A program made the translations under genes and the position numbers. Positions 1 to 10,125 of a stretch of 63,172 nucleotides of DNA are shown here, piece after piece. The stretch's first letter is position 1. The number at the start of each line of letters is the position of its first letter. The notes below the pieces were generated by a model, which was not told where the DNA came from, did not search any database, and worked only from the letters and a program-made list of their open reading frames with translations. Source of the DNA: an uncultured Pelagibacteraceae bacterium (GTDB lineage: Bacteria; Pseudomonadota; Alphaproteobacteria; Pelagibacterales; Pelagibacteraceae); contig CACGLD010000003.1 in the NCBI GenBank assembly GCA_902573755.1, positions 1 to 63,172 on the forward strand, given 5' to 3'.

Positions 1-2
1 AT

Positions 3-953
3 TCCAATGATGAAGGAATTCTATCAATTATGTATCACCGTTTTAATGAGAATAAGTACCCCTCAACCAATATTAAAATGGATATATTTAAGGAACATAT
101 AAATATTATTAAGAACTCAGATTTTAATTTTCATAATCCAAATAATTTTGATGAACAGTTTAATAAACCAAAACAAAAAAAAGAAATTCTTATAACTATC
201 GATGATGCTTTTGAGTCTTTTTATACTGAAGCATGGCCTTATCTAAAAGAAAATAAAATTCCATTTATTTTATTTGTTTCAACTGAACCAGTGGGAAAAA
301 GAGGTTACATGACTTGGGAGCAAATTAAAGAGGTTGAGGGGAATAAATTTGCAAATATAGGACATCATTCTCATACTCATGAATATCTCATAGATGTAAG
401 CAATGAAGAATTTATTTTAGATATTGAAACGGCTAATAAAATTTTTCTAAGGGAACTTGGTTATATCCCTAACCTATTCTCATATCCTTTTGGTGAATAC
501 TCTAAATTTATGAAAGACTATATATCTAAAAATTTTAAATATGCTTTTGGTCAGCATTCTGGCGTAATTGATTTAAATAAAGACAAATTTGAATTACCTA
601 GATTTCCAATTAATGAAAAATACGGCGAGTTAAAAAGATTTAAATCAATAGTAAATTATTTTCCACTTGAATATAAAAGAATACTTCCTGAAGAAAAACA
701 ATTATTCGTAAACACTAACCCTCCAAATTTTAAAGTTGAATTTTTCAAGGAGCAAAAAAATTTAACTAATATTAGTTGTTATTCTAACGAGGGAAACGTT
801 TGGGAAAAATCAAATACAAGCTTTGCTAATAACACTCTAACAATTAAATTTAGAGAACCATTCAAACCAAGAAGAGGTAGAATTAATTGTTCTTTGAATG
901 ATAATGGAAAATGGAGATGGTTTGGGGTTCAATTTCCTATAAAAGAAAACTAA
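3..953 (+). CDS. Polysaccharide deacetylase (NodB-like) family protein, 5' end cut off
   Basis: The reading frame is open from the first bases of the window, so the Met at 30 is internal (it is the MYHR motif common in this family) and the true start lies upstream. Counting from that Met, a NodB-type metal motif TIDDA is at about residues 56-60 (family usually TFDDG), the second motif HSHTH at about 112-116 and a SYPFGEYS segment at about 150, so the Asp-His-His metal ligands appear present. About 100 C-terminal residues lie beyond the core. Known family members deacetylate cell-wall or surface glycans; the substrate here cannot be told. It ends convergently on the Bax-like gene, sharing the bases CTAA. 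Confidence 0.8.
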   Translation, partial: SNDEGILSIMYHRFNENKYPSTNIKMDIFKEHINIIKNSDFNFHNPNNFDEQFNKPKQKKEILITIDDAFESFYTEAWPYLKENKIPFILFVSTEPVGKRGYMTWEQIKEVEGNKFANIGHHSHTHEYLIDVSNEEFILDIETANKIFLRELGYIPNLFSYPFGEYSKFMKDYISKNFKYAFGQHSGVIDLNKDKFELPRFPINEKYGELKRFKSIVNYFPLEYKRILPEEKQLFVNTNPPNFKVEFFKEQKNLTNISCYSNEGNVWEKSNTSFANNTLTIKFREPFKPRRGRINCSLNDNGKWRWFGVQFPIKEN

Positions 954-2014
954 ATTAAACTTTCTAGGTCTTTACTTGAAGGCAATAATCTCGCTTCATC
1001 AAAATCTTTTAGATTATTCTGTTCAATAATTTTTTGTAAAACCTCTATATATTGGTTTCCTGTTTCTGCATATTTATCTAAATGCTTAGACAAAATTAAA
1101 CTATCTAAAGGTTTATTTTGATTTCTAAGTTTTGTTCTCGCTTTTCTTAAATTTTTATACGTTGAGTGTGTATTTAAATTTCTTAAATATGCTCTTACAG
1201 ACAATTGCAGGCTATGAAACTTCATAACTTTATGATCTTTTCCCTCATCGGCATTTTTAGGTTTTAATCCCTCGCCAGACCAAGTCCATTGACCAAATAA
1301 AGCATTTCCCTTTAATGCAAACCTTGAAGTACCCCAACCGGTTTCTTTAGCAGCTTGAGCTATTGCTAACGAAACTGGTATTTCATCCATTCTTACTTTT
1401 AGAGTTGATAAATCATTTTTTCTTACACCATATTGTTTATATTTTTTTTCTAACCACTTTTTTTCAATATCAGTGTTGCTATTTTTATTTAAAATTGTGA
1501 ATAATCTTTTTCTATCAACTCTAATTTTATTGTTTTCCTTAACTATTAAAGGGAGAACAATTTTTATAAACATATCTTTTCTTTTTTTAGTGTTAGCTAT
1601 GTTTTTAATTTCATTCGGAAGAAGACCAATATCTATTGGTTTTACTAATTTTGTATCTCTTACATCTTTTAAATTATAGTTTACCTCTTTAAATAATGAG
1701 TCAATCTCGGATGTTGTATATCTTACTAGATTAATTTCAGAATTATTTTCTTCTAAAATATCATATAGTAAATCTCTCTCATCAGCCTCTGCTGTTAGAT
1801 CTTCCTCAATTAATTTATCTTTATTTAAAGTATTATTTAAAATGTTTTTTGAATTATTAGTAAATTCTTTATTATTAAAATTTTTATCAGCAAAATTAAT
1901 AAATATAGGAGTTACATAAAAGAATGAAATTACAATAAAAGAACTTAAAAAAAACCGTGAAATTATATTAAAGCTTTTATTTTTTAAAAAACCTGATTTT
2001 TTAAATTTTCTCAT
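950..2014 (-). CDS. Bax-like glucosaminidase, membrane anchored
   Basis: The protein has 354 residues. One hydrophobic segment at about 20-41 should anchor it in the inner membrane with the rest in the periplasm. A glucosaminidase (GH73-like) domain lies in the C-terminal half; the AIAQAAKETGWGTSRF segment around 218-232 contains the presumed catalytic Glu224, followed by GNALFGQWTW. This is the arrangement of the Bax family, predicted to hydrolyse the glycan strands of peptidoglycan. The linker of about 100 residues between the membrane segment and the domain is charged and low in complexity. It lies 6 bp downstream of nfu and is probably cotranscribed with it. The substrate is inferred from the family only. 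Confidence 0.82.
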   Translation of the reverse strand: MRKFKKSGFLKNKSFNIISRFFLSSFIVISFFYVTPIFINFADKNFNNKEFTNNSKNILNNTLNKDKLIEEDLTAEADERDLLYDILEENNSEINLVRYTTSEIDSLFKEVNYNLKDVRDTKLVKPIDIGLLPNEIKNIANTKKRKDMFIKIVLPLIVKENNKIRVDRKRLFTILNKNSNTDIEKKWLEKKYKQYGVRKNDLSTLKVRMDEIPVSLAIAQAAKETGWGTSRFALKGNALFGQWTWSGEGLKPKNADEGKDHKVMKFHSLQLSVRAYLRNLNTHSTYKNLRKARTKLRNQNKPLDSLILSKHLDKYAETGNQYIEVLQKIIEQNNLKDFDEARLLPSSKDLESLI

Positions 2015-2020
2015 AATTGA

Positions 2021-2563
2021 TTATTGTATAGCAACAACCTCTTTTACCTCTGGTAAATAATGACATAAAAGATTTTGAACACCTTGTTTTAAAGTCATTG
2101 TTGAACTAGGACAGCCTGAACAACTCCCTTGTAATTGTACCTTAACAATTCCGTCCTTAAACTCTTTAAATTTTATATCTCCACCATCTCTAGCAACAGC
2201 AGGTCTTATTTTTTCTTCTAAAATTTTTACAATTTTTGTTTCAATTTCACTTAAATCTAAATCCTCTTCTTTTATATTTTCATCAATTACAAACTCTTTA
2301 CCATCTGCGTAAAAATCATTTATTAGAGAAATTACGATATGTTTTATTTCGTCCCACTCAATGTTTTCGTTCTTATTTACTGAAATAAAATCTTGACCTA
2401 AAAAAATGCCCTCAACACCATTTATTGACAAAATATTTCTTACCAATTCATTTTTCATATCTTCTTTATTTGTAATTTCATAAGGACCACTGTTAGAAAC
2501 TTTCTTCCCAGGAAGAAATTTTAATGAATTAGGATTTGGTGTTACTTCTGTTTGAACGAACAT
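2021..2563 (-). CDS. nfuA: Nfu/NifU-like iron-sulfur cluster scaffold protein
   Basis: The protein has 180 residues with two domains: an N-terminal Nfu_N domain opening with TEVTPNPNSLKFLPG, and a C-terminal NifU domain with RDGGDIKF and the cluster-binding CxxC at Cys148 and Cys151 (GSCSGCPSS). Such proteins carry [4Fe-4S] clusters to apoproteins in the cytoplasm. The length and domain order are those of alphaproteobacterial and mitochondrial Nfu rather than E. coli NfuA, whose N-terminal domain is a degenerate A-type domain, so the symbol is a convenience. It lies 52 bp downstream of trpS in the same direction. Confidence 0.92.
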   Translation of the reverse strand: MFVQTEVTPNPNSLKFLPGKKVSNSGPYEITNKEDMKNELVRNILSINGVEGIFLGQDFISVNKNENIEWDEIKHIVISLINDFYADGKEFVIDENIKEEDLDLSEIETKIVKILEEKIRPAVARDGGDIKFKEFKDGIVKVQLQGSCSGCPSSTMTLKQGVQNLLCHYLPEVKEVVAIQ

Positions 2564-2615
2564 AAATTATATATAGTGAATATTTTAAAAATTAAAACTT
2601 GATAATAAATTTTTA

Positions 2616-3617
2616 TTAAAAACCTACTATTTCTTTAATTCTTTCAATCTTTTTGGATGCAATGAGATTAGCTTTTTCAACTCCATCTAGAAGAATTTTA
2701 TCTAAATAACTTTTATCTCCTAAAAGTTTTTTTATCTCATTAGAAATAGGTTCAATTTTATTCACAAGTTCTTCTGCTAATTGCTCTTTAAATTCTGAAA
2801 AGTTTTTACCTGCAAAATTTTTTACTGAGTTTTCCAATGTAGAATTAGTTAAGCCTGAATAAATTTCTAAAAGATTCCTTGCCTCTAATCTTTCATCAAG
2901 TTCCTTTGGGTCTTGTGGCATAGGCAAAGGATCAGTTTTTGCTTTTTTGATTTTGTTTATTATTTGATCTTTGTTATCTGTTAAATTTATTCGACTTAAA
3001 TCTGATAATTCTGATTTACTCATTTTTTTTGAACCATCTTTTAAACTCATTATTCTTGAAAACTCTTTTTGAATTAAAGGTTCGGGGACTTGAAGAAAAT
3101 TTTCTACTTCAAAATCATTATTAAATTTTTGAGCTATATCTCTACATAATTCTAAATGTTGCTTTTGATCATCACCTACTGGAACATGAGTAGCATCATA
3201 TAAAAGAATATCAGCTGCCATTAAAACCGGATAAGAGTACAATCCTATGCTGGCTTTCTCTTTGTCTTTACCGGCTTTCTCCTTAAATTGAGTCATTCTA
3301 TTCAACCAGCCCATTCTAGCAACACAGCTTAAAATCCATGCTCCTTCTGCATGAGCTGCCACTCTAGATTGATTAAAAATTATACTTTTTTTTGGATCTA
3401 TTCCACTTGCTATAAAAGTTGCAACAGTTTCTCGGATATTATTTTTTAATTCTTTGGGATCTTGCTTTACTGTAATAGCATGTAGATCAACAACACAAAA
3501 TATACATTTGTTATTTTTATCGTTATTTAGGTCTACAAAGTTTTTTATGGCACCTAAATAATTTCCAAGATGAAGATTACCTGTAGGCTGAACGCCAGAG
3601 AATATTTTTTTACTCAT
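2616..3617 (-). CDS. trpS: Tryptophanyl-tRNA synthetase
   Basis: A class I aminoacyl-tRNA synthetase of 333 residues, the usual bacterial length. The nucleotide-binding HIGH-type motif is [13 protein letters not shown] at 11-23 and the KMSKS loop is KKMSKS at 197-202. The [14 protein letters not shown] opening and the GDDQKQH motif around 148-154 are specific to TrpS. It charges tRNA-Trp in the cytoplasm. It begins 4 bp after murJ ends and is transcribed in the same direction. Confidence 0.98.
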   Translation of the reverse strand: MSKKIFSGVQPTGNLHLGNYLGAIKNFVDLNNDKNNKCIFCVVDLHAITVKQDPKELKNNIRETVATFIASGIDPKKSIIFNQSRVAAHAEGAWILSCVARMGWLNRMTQFKEKAGKDKEKASIGLYSYPVLMAADILLYDATHVPVGDDQKQHLELCRDIAQKFNNDFEVENFLQVPEPLIQKEFSRIMSLKDGSKKMSKSELSDLSRINLTDNKDQIINKIKKAKTDPLPMPQDPKELDERLEARNLLEIYSGLTNSTLENSVKNFAGKNFSEFKEQLAEELVNKIEPISNEIKKLLGDKSYLDKILLDGVEKANLIASKKIERIKEIVGF

Positions 3618-3621
3618 AGAA

Positions 3622-5151
3622 TTAATACTTTAATTTAATATCATTCATTTGAAAAGCTTTGATGAAATAACACACAATTAAATAAAACAATAATCCTAAT
3701 ATAACAGATAAAATTAAATAAAAAGATTTAATTGATTGATTAAATGATAATTCGTTTTGGAAAAAATTTAACATAGAGTTAAAAAATAAACCCATCATAA
3801 TTGATGCAAAAATTATTTTAATAAATTTAATAAAAAATATTTGGTTAAAATAAAATAATTGTCGATTTTTTAAGTATACAAATAACAATATTGAATTAAA
3901 CCAAGATGAAAGAGATGTGGCTATTGGAATTATTATAAAACCAATTTCACTAAAATAATAAACACTAATAAAAATATTAAGTAATACTGATATTAAAGAA
4001 ATATAAAATGGAGTTTTGGTATCATGGTTTGCAAAGAAAAAACTTGAAAATACTTTTATCATTGCAAAAGCAGGAAGCCCTAATGCAAAATAATATAAAG
4101 CTAAGCTTGAGTTGTTCACTGAATTTTCATTGAAAGACCCGTATCCAAATAAAGCTGAAATAATTTGTTCTGATCCTATGATTAAAGCAATAGTTGCTGG
4201 AAGACTTAAAAATAAACTTAATTCAAGAGCTTTATTTTGTATAAGCAAAATCTTATTTTTTTTTCTAGATTGAATGTGTTTTGAAAGCTGTGGAAGTATT
4301 ACAACACCAATCGCAATACCAGCTATAGCTAGGTTAATTTGATAAATTCTATCAGCATAATATAAGTAAGAAACTGCACTTGCTTGAAATGATGCAATTA
4401 TTGTACCAATTAAAATATTAATTTGAGTGACACCTGATGAAAAAATACTTGGTAAAAGTTTTTTAAAAAAAAATTTAACTTTGCTACTTACTTTTAATTC
4501 AAAACTAAATTTAAGTGAGTAATATTTTGATACATATTTATATAAAAATATTAATTGTAAAAAACCAGCTAAAGAAACACCATAGGACAAATAATAAACT
4601 AATTGATCACCTAAAGATTTAGAAAAAAACAATAATAAAATTAAAACAATATTTAATATTATTGGGGCTGCAGCAGCAGCTGCAAATTTATTGTGTGAAT
4701 TTAAGATTGCAGAAAAAAATGAGGCTAAACAAATAAAAAATAAAAAAGGAAAAGTAATTCTTGTTAAATTAATTGCTAACTCCATTTTTTCTAAATCACC
4801 CACAAATCCTGGCGCAATAATAGAAACAAATGTTGGCATGAAAATTTCAATTATTATTGTTAAAAATAACAACCACAAAAAAAGGAGATTAAAAATATCG
4901 TTAGCAAATTTGTTTGATTGTTTTTTTCCCTTAGTAATTTCTGATGAATAACTTGGAACGAATGCTGCATTAAAAGTGCCTTCAGCAAACAATCTTCTAA
5001 AAGTATTTGGAATTCTAAATGCTACAAAAAAAGCATCAGCCAACATCCCCGTTCCAAGAAAAATTGCTATTAAAATATCTCTTAAATAACCCAGCAATCT
5101 ACTAATGATAGTATAAAAACCAAATGTGCCTGTTGACTTAAGTAAGTTCAT
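3622..5151 (-). CDS. murJ: Lipid II flippase MurJ (MviN)
   Basis: An integral membrane protein of 509 residues with about 13-14 hydrophobic segments, typical for MurJ. The N-terminus shows the family signature: [13 protein letters not shown], then [12 protein letters not shown] and [14 protein letters not shown]. It moves the peptidoglycan precursor lipid II across the inner membrane. Its start faces that of maeB with only 52 bp between them, so the two divergent promoters must sit in or next to that gap. A longer maeB reading frame that would overlap this gene was not accepted. Confidence 0.97.
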   Translation of the reverse strand: MNLLKSTGTFGFYTIISRLLGYLRDILIAIFLGTGMLADAFFVAFRIPNTFRRLFAEGTFNAAFVPSYSSEITKGKKQSNKFANDIFNLLFLWLLFLTIIIEIFMPTFVSIIAPGFVGDLEKMELAINLTRITFPFLFFICLASFFSAILNSHNKFAAAAAAPIILNIVLILLLFFSKSLGDQLVYYLSYGVSLAGFLQLIFLYKYVSKYYSLKFSFELKVSSKVKFFFKKLLPSIFSSGVTQINILIGTIIASFQASAVSYLYYADRIYQINLAIAGIAIGVVILPQLSKHIQSRKKNKILLIQNKALELSLFLSLPATIALIIGSEQIISALFGYGSFNENSVNNSSLALYYFALGLPAFAMIKVFSSFFFANHDTKTPFYISLISVLLNIFISVYYFSEIGFIIIPIATSLSSWFNSILLFVYLKNRQLFYFNQIFFIKFIKIIFASIMMGLFFNSMLNFFQNELSFNQSIKSFYLILSVILGLLFYLIVCYFIKAFQMNDIKLKY

Positions 5152-5203
5152 AAATCATATTAGTCTTAATTTTACCCCAATTGTACACTTATTGTTATCA
5201 GAA

Positions 5204-7489
5204 ATGAAAAAAACAAAAATCGATCATTATACAGATAAAGAAGCTTTAGATTTTCATAAAGACAAAAAACCTGGCAAGATTGAGATTATTTCTTCAAAAA
5301 ATATGACAACTAAGCGTGATCTCGCTTTAGCTTATTCTCCAGGAGTTGCTGCTCCTGTTAAAAAGATAAGTGAAAACCCAGAAGCAGCTTATGATTACAC
5401 AAGTAAAGGAAACCTTGTTGCTGTAATAAGTAATGGTTCTGCAATATTAGGGATGGGAAATTTAGGTGCTCTTGCATCAAAGCCTGTAATGGAAGGAAAG
5501 GCTGTATTATTTAAAAGATTTGCGGATATCGATTCAATAGATTTAGAGATTGATTGTAAAGATTCAGACGAAATCATAAATTCAATTAAAAATTTTGCAC
5601 CTAGCTTTGGTGGAATAAATTTAGAAGACATAGCAGCCCCAGATTGTTTTATAATAGAACAAAAACTAAAAGAAATTTTGGATATTCCTGTTTTTCATGA
5701 TGATCAACATGGAACAGCAATTATAACAACCGCAGCATTAATTAATGCTTTAGATATTTGTGGTAAATCAATAGAAAAAATTAAAGTTGTAGTAAATGGT
5801 GCAGGAGCTTCAGCACAAGCTTGTACCGAGTTATTTAAAAACTCAGGAGTAAAATCTGAAAATATAATAATGCTAGACAGAAAAGGTGTTATTTACGAAG
5901 GAAGAACTGAGGGAATTGATCAATGGAAATCGAGATACGTAGTTAAAACTAAACATAGGACTTTGGAAGACGCTGTTAAAGGTGCAGATGTTTTTTTAGG
6001 ATTATCTGCAAAAGGTGTTCTAAAAAAAGAAATGGTTAAATCTATGGCAAAAAAACCAATTATATTTGCTTGTGCTAATCCTGATCCAGAAATTACCCCA
6101 GAGGAAATTAATGAAGTTAGAAATGATGCAATTGTTGCAACAGGGAGATCAGATTATCCCAATCAAGTAAATAATTTAATCGGATTTCCTTACATTTTTC
6201 GAGGAGCTTTAGATGTTAGATCTAAAACTATAAATGAGGAAATGAAGGTTGCTGCAGCTAATGCAATAGCTAAGCTAGCAAGAGAAGATGTTCCTGATGA
6301 AGTTGTTGCAGCTATGGGTGGGGAAAGACCTCATTATGGAAAAGATTATATTATTCCATCTACATTTGATCCAAGATTAATTAGTGTTATACCAGCAGCT
6401 GTAGCAAAAGCAGCGATAGATAGTGGAGTAGCTAGAACAAATATAGATGATTTTGATGTTTATAAAGATCAACTAAAACAAAGACTAGACCCAACAGTAA
6501 CCATCATGCAGGGTATTAATTCATTTATTAAGAAAAATCAGAAAAAAATAGTTTTTGCAGATGGTGAAGATGAAAATACTTTGAAAGCCGCTATAGCATT
6601 TAAAAATTCAAAATTAGGTATTCCAATCTTGGTTGGTAAAGAAAGTAAAATTAAAGAACAGATTAAAAATATTGGTTACAGTGAGAATTTTGACATTGAG
6701 ATTGTTAATTCAAAAGATGAAGAAAAAAGAAAAAGATACGTAAAACATTTATTTCAAAAATTGCAAAGAGAACAAGGATTGTTAGAACGTGATTGTGACA
6801 GAATGATTAGAAATGACAGGGTTGTCTGGGCTACTAGTATGGTTGCCTGTGGTGATGCTGATGGTGCGGTAACAGGCAATACAAGACGATTTGGTGCTTC
6901 ATTTGAAAAAATTAAGCAAGTTGTTGATGTAAGAAAAGGTGAGATTATGTTTGGTTTAAACATGATCGTTCATAAAGGAAGAACTATTTTTGTTGGTGAT
7001 ACAAGTGTCCATGAATATCCAACTTCTGAACAAATGGCTGAAATAGCGATATCTACAGCAAGAGTAGTTAGACTTTTTGGATTTGATCCTAAAGTTGCTT
7101 TTGTATCCCACTCTACATTTGGACAACCTCTTACTAGTAGAACAAAACATATTCGAAACGCGGTTGAGATATTAAAAGAAAGAAAAGTAGACTTTGAATT
7201 TGATGGAGACATGCAGCCTGATGTAGCTCTCAATCCAGAGTATGAGGAACTTTATCCTTTTGCAAAGATAGTTGGTAAAGCAAATATTTTAATAATGCCT
7301 GGACAACATAGTGCAGCAATTTCATATAAACTGATGAAAACAATTGGAGACACAAAAGTTATTGGACCATTATTAATTGGACTTGGGCTTCCAATAGAAA
7401 TTGCACCTTTAAGATCATCAACTTCTGAAATACTTAACCTAGCATCAATTGCTGCTTATTCTTCCCAAGTGATTGATTACAAAAAATAA
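5204..7489 (+). CDS. maeB: NADP-dependent malic enzyme with C-terminal phosphotransacetylase-like domain
   Basis: I chose the ATG at 5204 (761 residues, MKKTKIDHYTDKEALDFH), which matches the normal N-terminus; the open frame reaches back to 5126 but would overlap murJ. The N-terminal half is a malic enzyme (AYSPGVAAPV, VFHDDQHGTAI, then an NAD(P)-binding fold with GAGASAQA). The C-terminal third is the phosphate acetyltransferase-like domain found in MaeB (MIVHKGRTIFVGDTSVHEYP). It decarboxylates malate to pyruvate in the cytoplasm; in this family the C-terminal domain acts in acetyl-CoA allosteric control. No clear ribosome binding site is visible. The stop codon abuts the stop of the convergent BON gene with no spacer. 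Confidence 0.96.
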   Translation: MKKTKIDHYTDKEALDFHKDKKPGKIEIISSKNMTTKRDLALAYSPGVAAPVKKISENPEAAYDYTSKGNLVAVISNGSAILGMGNLGALASKPVMEGKAVLFKRFADIDSIDLEIDCKDSDEIINSIKNFAPSFGGINLEDIAAPDCFIIEQKLKEILDIPVFHDDQHGTAIITTAALINALDICGKSIEKIKVVVNGAGASAQACTELFKNSGVKSENIIMLDRKGVIYEGRTEGIDQWKSRYVVKTKHRTLEDAVKGADVFLGLSAKGVLKKEMVKSMAKKPIIFACANPDPEITPEEINEVRNDAIVATGRSDYPNQVNNLIGFPYIFRGALDVRSKTINEEMKVAAANAIAKLAREDVPDEVVAAMGGERPHYGKDYIIPSTFDPRLISVIPAAVAKAAIDSGVARTNIDDFDVYKDQLKQRLDPTVTIMQGINSFIKKNQKKIVFADGEDENTLKAAIAFKNSKLGIPILVGKESKIKEQIKNIGYSENFDIEIVNSKDEEKRKRYVKHLFQKLQREQGLLERDCDRMIRNDRVVWATSMVACGDADGAVTGNTRRFGASFEKIKQVVDVRKGEIMFGLNMIVHKGRTIFVGDTSVHEYPTSEQMAEIAISTARVVRLFGFDPKVAFVSHSTFGQPLTSRTKHIRNAVEILKERKVDFEFDGDMQPDVALNPEYEELYPFAKIVGKANILIMPGQHSAAISYKLMKTIGDTKVIGPLLIGLGLPIEIAPLRSSTSEILNLASIAAYSSQVIDYKK

Positions 7490-8083
7490 CTATTCTCTTT
7501 GAATTCTTAAATCTTCAACAAGAATGATACTGGCAATTACGTCTTCGACATCAAGTATTTCTTTCGCTTCACTTATAACCAGATCCTTTTCTTCTGAAGT
7601 TAAAGCAATTCCATAAATATAAATTTTCTTCTTATAGGTATCAATTTGATAATTAGTTGCCTTAATATTTTTATTAACAATTATAGCTGTTCTAAGTTGA
7701 GAAGTAATTAAAACATCTTTTGCGGACTGTTTAAAATTAAATTCTTCTTTAATTTTGATATCATTCCTTACAGATCTAGCGCCTTTCGTTTCCCAGGCTA
7801 GTTTTGTTATTAATAGTTTTTCTTCTGGGCTATCTACTTTTCCAGTTATAAAAATTCGACCATCTAAAACTTTTGTTTTAACTGAAATAAGATATTTTTT
7901 ATCTTTAGCTAATATTTTAGCACTAATAGTTTTTTGCATTATAGAATCATCTATTTGAGTGCCCACTGTTCTAGGATCTAATGCAACAGAAACACCAGTT
8001 CCAAAAAGACCTTTAGAACCAACCCCAACACATCCAGTTAAAATAAAACTTATTAAAACAAAAATTAATATTTTATTTTTCAT
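7490..8083 (-). CDS. BON-domain outer-membrane lipoprotein (DolP/YraP-like)
   Basis: The protein has 197 residues with a lipoprotein signal peptide and lipobox LTGC (lipidated Cys18). Two BON-type repeats follow, at about 45-110 and 115-190, with the typical VKGxVDS-like pattern (ITGKVDSPEEK, then IYGIALTSEEK). In gammaproteobacteria the dual-BON lipoprotein DolP maintains outer-membrane integrity and maps close to rsmI and lpoA, as here. The gene overlaps the 3' end of rsmI by 11 bp and is probably translated in coupling with it. Function is inferred from family and context. Confidence 0.88.
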   Translation of the reverse strand: MKNKILIFVLISFILTGCVGVGSKGLFGTGVSVALDPRTVGTQIDDSIMQKTISAKILAKDKKYLISVKTKVLDGRIFITGKVDSPEEKLLITKLAWETKGARSVRNDIKIKEEFNFKQSAKDVLITSQLRTAIIVNKNIKATNYQIDTYKKKIYIYGIALTSEEKDLVISEAKEILDVEDVIASIILVEDLRIQRE

Positions 8084-8936
8084 TTTTTAGTTCTAAACAA
8101 TAATTGTATATTTCTTTTTTAGATACGTTAGTACTTTGTCTTAAAATATCTGTAATTTCTTTCGTAGACAATTTATTAATCATTTTTTTAATCATATTCA
8201 TATCTGATTCACTTAATTTTTGAGATAGATTTTTGTGTGTTTTTTTTTCAGAAACAACAACAGTTAACTCGCCTTTTGGTTCTTTTTCAAATAATTCCAA
8301 TTCATCAACATTTTTTCTAATAAATTCTTCGTATATTTTTGTAATTTCTCTACAAAAAACTATCTTTCTTCCTGCAAAATTCTTTTTTATTTCAGGTATG
8401 ATTTTATTAATTTTTTTTGGAGAAATAAAAAAAACTAAGGAATTTTCAAATTCTGAGAATTTTTTTAATTCATTAGATAATTGCTGTTTTTTATCTGGGA
8501 AAAAACCACAAAATAAAAATTTATCTGAAAAACCACTAATTGAAACAGCTGCGGCAACAGCCGAAGGTCCAGGAATGGGAAATATTTTAATCTCGTTATT
8601 AATACACTCATTAACTAAAATTGAACCAGGATCAGAAATACTAGGCGTACCAGCATCTGATATCAAAGAAATTATTTTTCCAGATTTTAGATATTCAATA
8701 ATTTTTACTACATTTTTTTTTTCATTAAATTTATGATTTGAAATTAACTTTGATTTTATTTGATATTTATCTAAAAGGTTTTTAGAAACACGAGTATCTT
8801 CACATAAAATATAATGAGACTGCCGTAAAACTTCAATTGCTCTTAAAGTTATATCTTTTAAATTTCCTAAAGGAGTTGATACCAAATAAAGGCCATTTTC
8901 GTATTCTTTTAATTTAAATTGTGGTTTTATGATCAT
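8073..8936 (-). CDS. rsmI: 16S rRNA (cytidine1402-2'-O)-methyltransferase RsmI
   Basis: A tetrapyrrole-methylase-fold protein of 287 residues. Signature segments are STPLGNLKDITLRAIEVL near 20, CEDTRVSKNLL, and ISDAGTPSISDPG around 92-104, all characteristic of RsmI (YraL). It methylates the 2'-hydroxyl of C1402 in the ribosomal decoding centre using S-adenosylmethionine. Divergent from the LpoA-like gene (34 bp between starts) and overlapping the BON lipoprotein; the same three-gene neighbourhood occurs in many proteobacteria. Confidence 0.96.
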   Translation of the reverse strand: MIIKPQFKLKEYENGLYLVSTPLGNLKDITLRAIEVLRQSHYILCEDTRVSKNLLDKYQIKSKLISNHKFNEKKNVVKIIEYLKSGKIISLISDAGTPSISDPGSILVNECINNEIKIFPIPGPSAVAAAVSISGFSDKFLFCGFFPDKKQQLSNELKKFSEFENSLVFFISPKKINKIIPEIKKNFAGRKIVFCREITKIYEEFIRKNVDELELFEKEPKGELTVVVSEKKTHKNLSQKLSESDMNMIKKMINKLSTKEITDILRQSTNVSKKEIYNYCLELKNEK

Positions 8937-8970
8937 AATTCAGCTTAAAAAATATTATATTAACATCAAA

Positions 8971-10125
8971 ATGATCAAATTAATTAAAATTATTTATTTT
9001 ATTATTTTAAGTTTTTACTTTCTGTTTTTTCCAAATGTTAATGCTCAAGAAAAAATCAAAATAGGATTATTGATACCTATGTCAGGAGAAAATAAGGAAA
9101 TTGGAGAGTCAATCATTAAAGCAGTTGGATTAGCGGTCAAAGATATTGATAATGATCTGATAGAAATCTATCCAAAAGATACGGCAACTAAAGCTAATCA
9201 AACTTTAAAATCAGCATTTGAATTAAGTGAGATGGGGATAAAAATTATTATAGGCCCTGTGTTCTATGAAAGTTTAACTTATTTAGATGAAATGAAGGAT
9301 TTAACTTTTTTATCATTAACAAATAAAACTTTGGATCTTCCAAAAAATGTAATCTCTGCTGGAATTAATTCTACATCACAATTTAATACAATAAAAAAAT
9401 TTTTAGAAACTAATCAAATACAAAGAACTATTTTTTTAACACCAATCCAAGATTATGAATTTGAAGTTAAAAGAGGAATGAAAAATTCAAAAATTAAGAT
9501 TTATAAAGATTTCGAATATAATATAGAGCCTACAAAACTAACAAAACAAATAGAAGAAATTACAAACTACAGAATAAGAAAGCAAAATTTAGAGGATGAA
9601 ATAAAAAGGATAAAAAATTCAAATGATCCAAATAAAGAAAAAAAAATAAAAAGACTTGAAAAAAGATACACTTTGGGTGGTTTAAATTTTGACGCTGTTG
9701 TAATTGCAGATTTTGATGAAAGTCTAAAAAGTGTATCTACATCACTTTTATATACTGACGTACTTCCAAAAAATAAATATTTTATAACTTTAAATCAATG
9801 GTTTGATGAAAGTTTATTAAACGAAACTGATATCCAACCTTTATATTATCCATCAATAAATAAAGAAAATTTTGATAGCTACAAAATAAAGTACTATAAC
9901 GCATTTAACGATGATCCCACTCATTTGTCTTTATTAAGTTATGACCTTGTTGGCTTGGTTTATTATTTATCACTAAACTCAAATACAGAAAATTTAAATA
10001 AAATTTTTAAGAAAAAAAATTCATTCAAAGGAAAAATAGGAGTCTTTGATATTCAAAATAATAAAATAAATCATAGACTTAATTTTTATAAAATTGAAGA
10101 TCAAAAACTTATAGAAATTTTCTAA
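8971..10125 (+). CDS. LpoA-like periplasmic-binding-fold protein (penicillin-binding protein activator family)
   Basis: I chose the ATG at 8971 (384 residues): it gives a proper signal peptide with cleavage after about residue 25 (PNVNA). A TTG/ATG-type extension upstream adds 14 unlikely residues. The mature part opens IKIGLLIPMSGENKEIGESI, the leucine-binding-protein fold seen in the C-terminal domain of LpoA and in branched-chain amino acid receptors. A Lys/Glu-rich insertion lies at about 195-230. Position next to rsmI argues for the LpoA group, which activates peptidoglycan synthases, but no lipobox is seen, so a solute-binding role is not excluded. Its 3' end overlaps convergent rdgB by 17 bp. 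Confidence 0.75.
   Translation: MIKLIKIIYFIILSFYFLFFPNVNAQEKIKIGLLIPMSGENKEIGESIIKAVGLAVKDIDNDLIEIYPKDTATKANQTLKSAFELSEMGIKIIIGPVFYESLTYLDEMKDLTFLSLTNKTLDLPKNVISAGINSTSQFNTIKKFLETNQIQRTIFLTPIQDYEFEVKRGMKNSKIKIYKDFEYNIEPTKLTKQIEEITNYRIRKQNLEDEIKRIKNSNDPNKEKKIKRLEKRYTLGGLNFDAVVIADFDESLKSVSTSLLYTDVLPKNKYFITLNQWFDESLLNETDIQPLYYPSINKENFDSYKIKYYNAFNDDPTHLSLLSYDLVGLVYYLSLNSNTENLNKIFKKKNSFKGKIGVFDIQNNKINHRLNFYKIEDQKLIEIF

Noticed and set aside
5126-5203. N-terminal extension of maeB by 26 codons
   Set aside because: It overlaps murJ, has no family similarity, and the ATG at 5204 gives the normal MaeB N-terminus.
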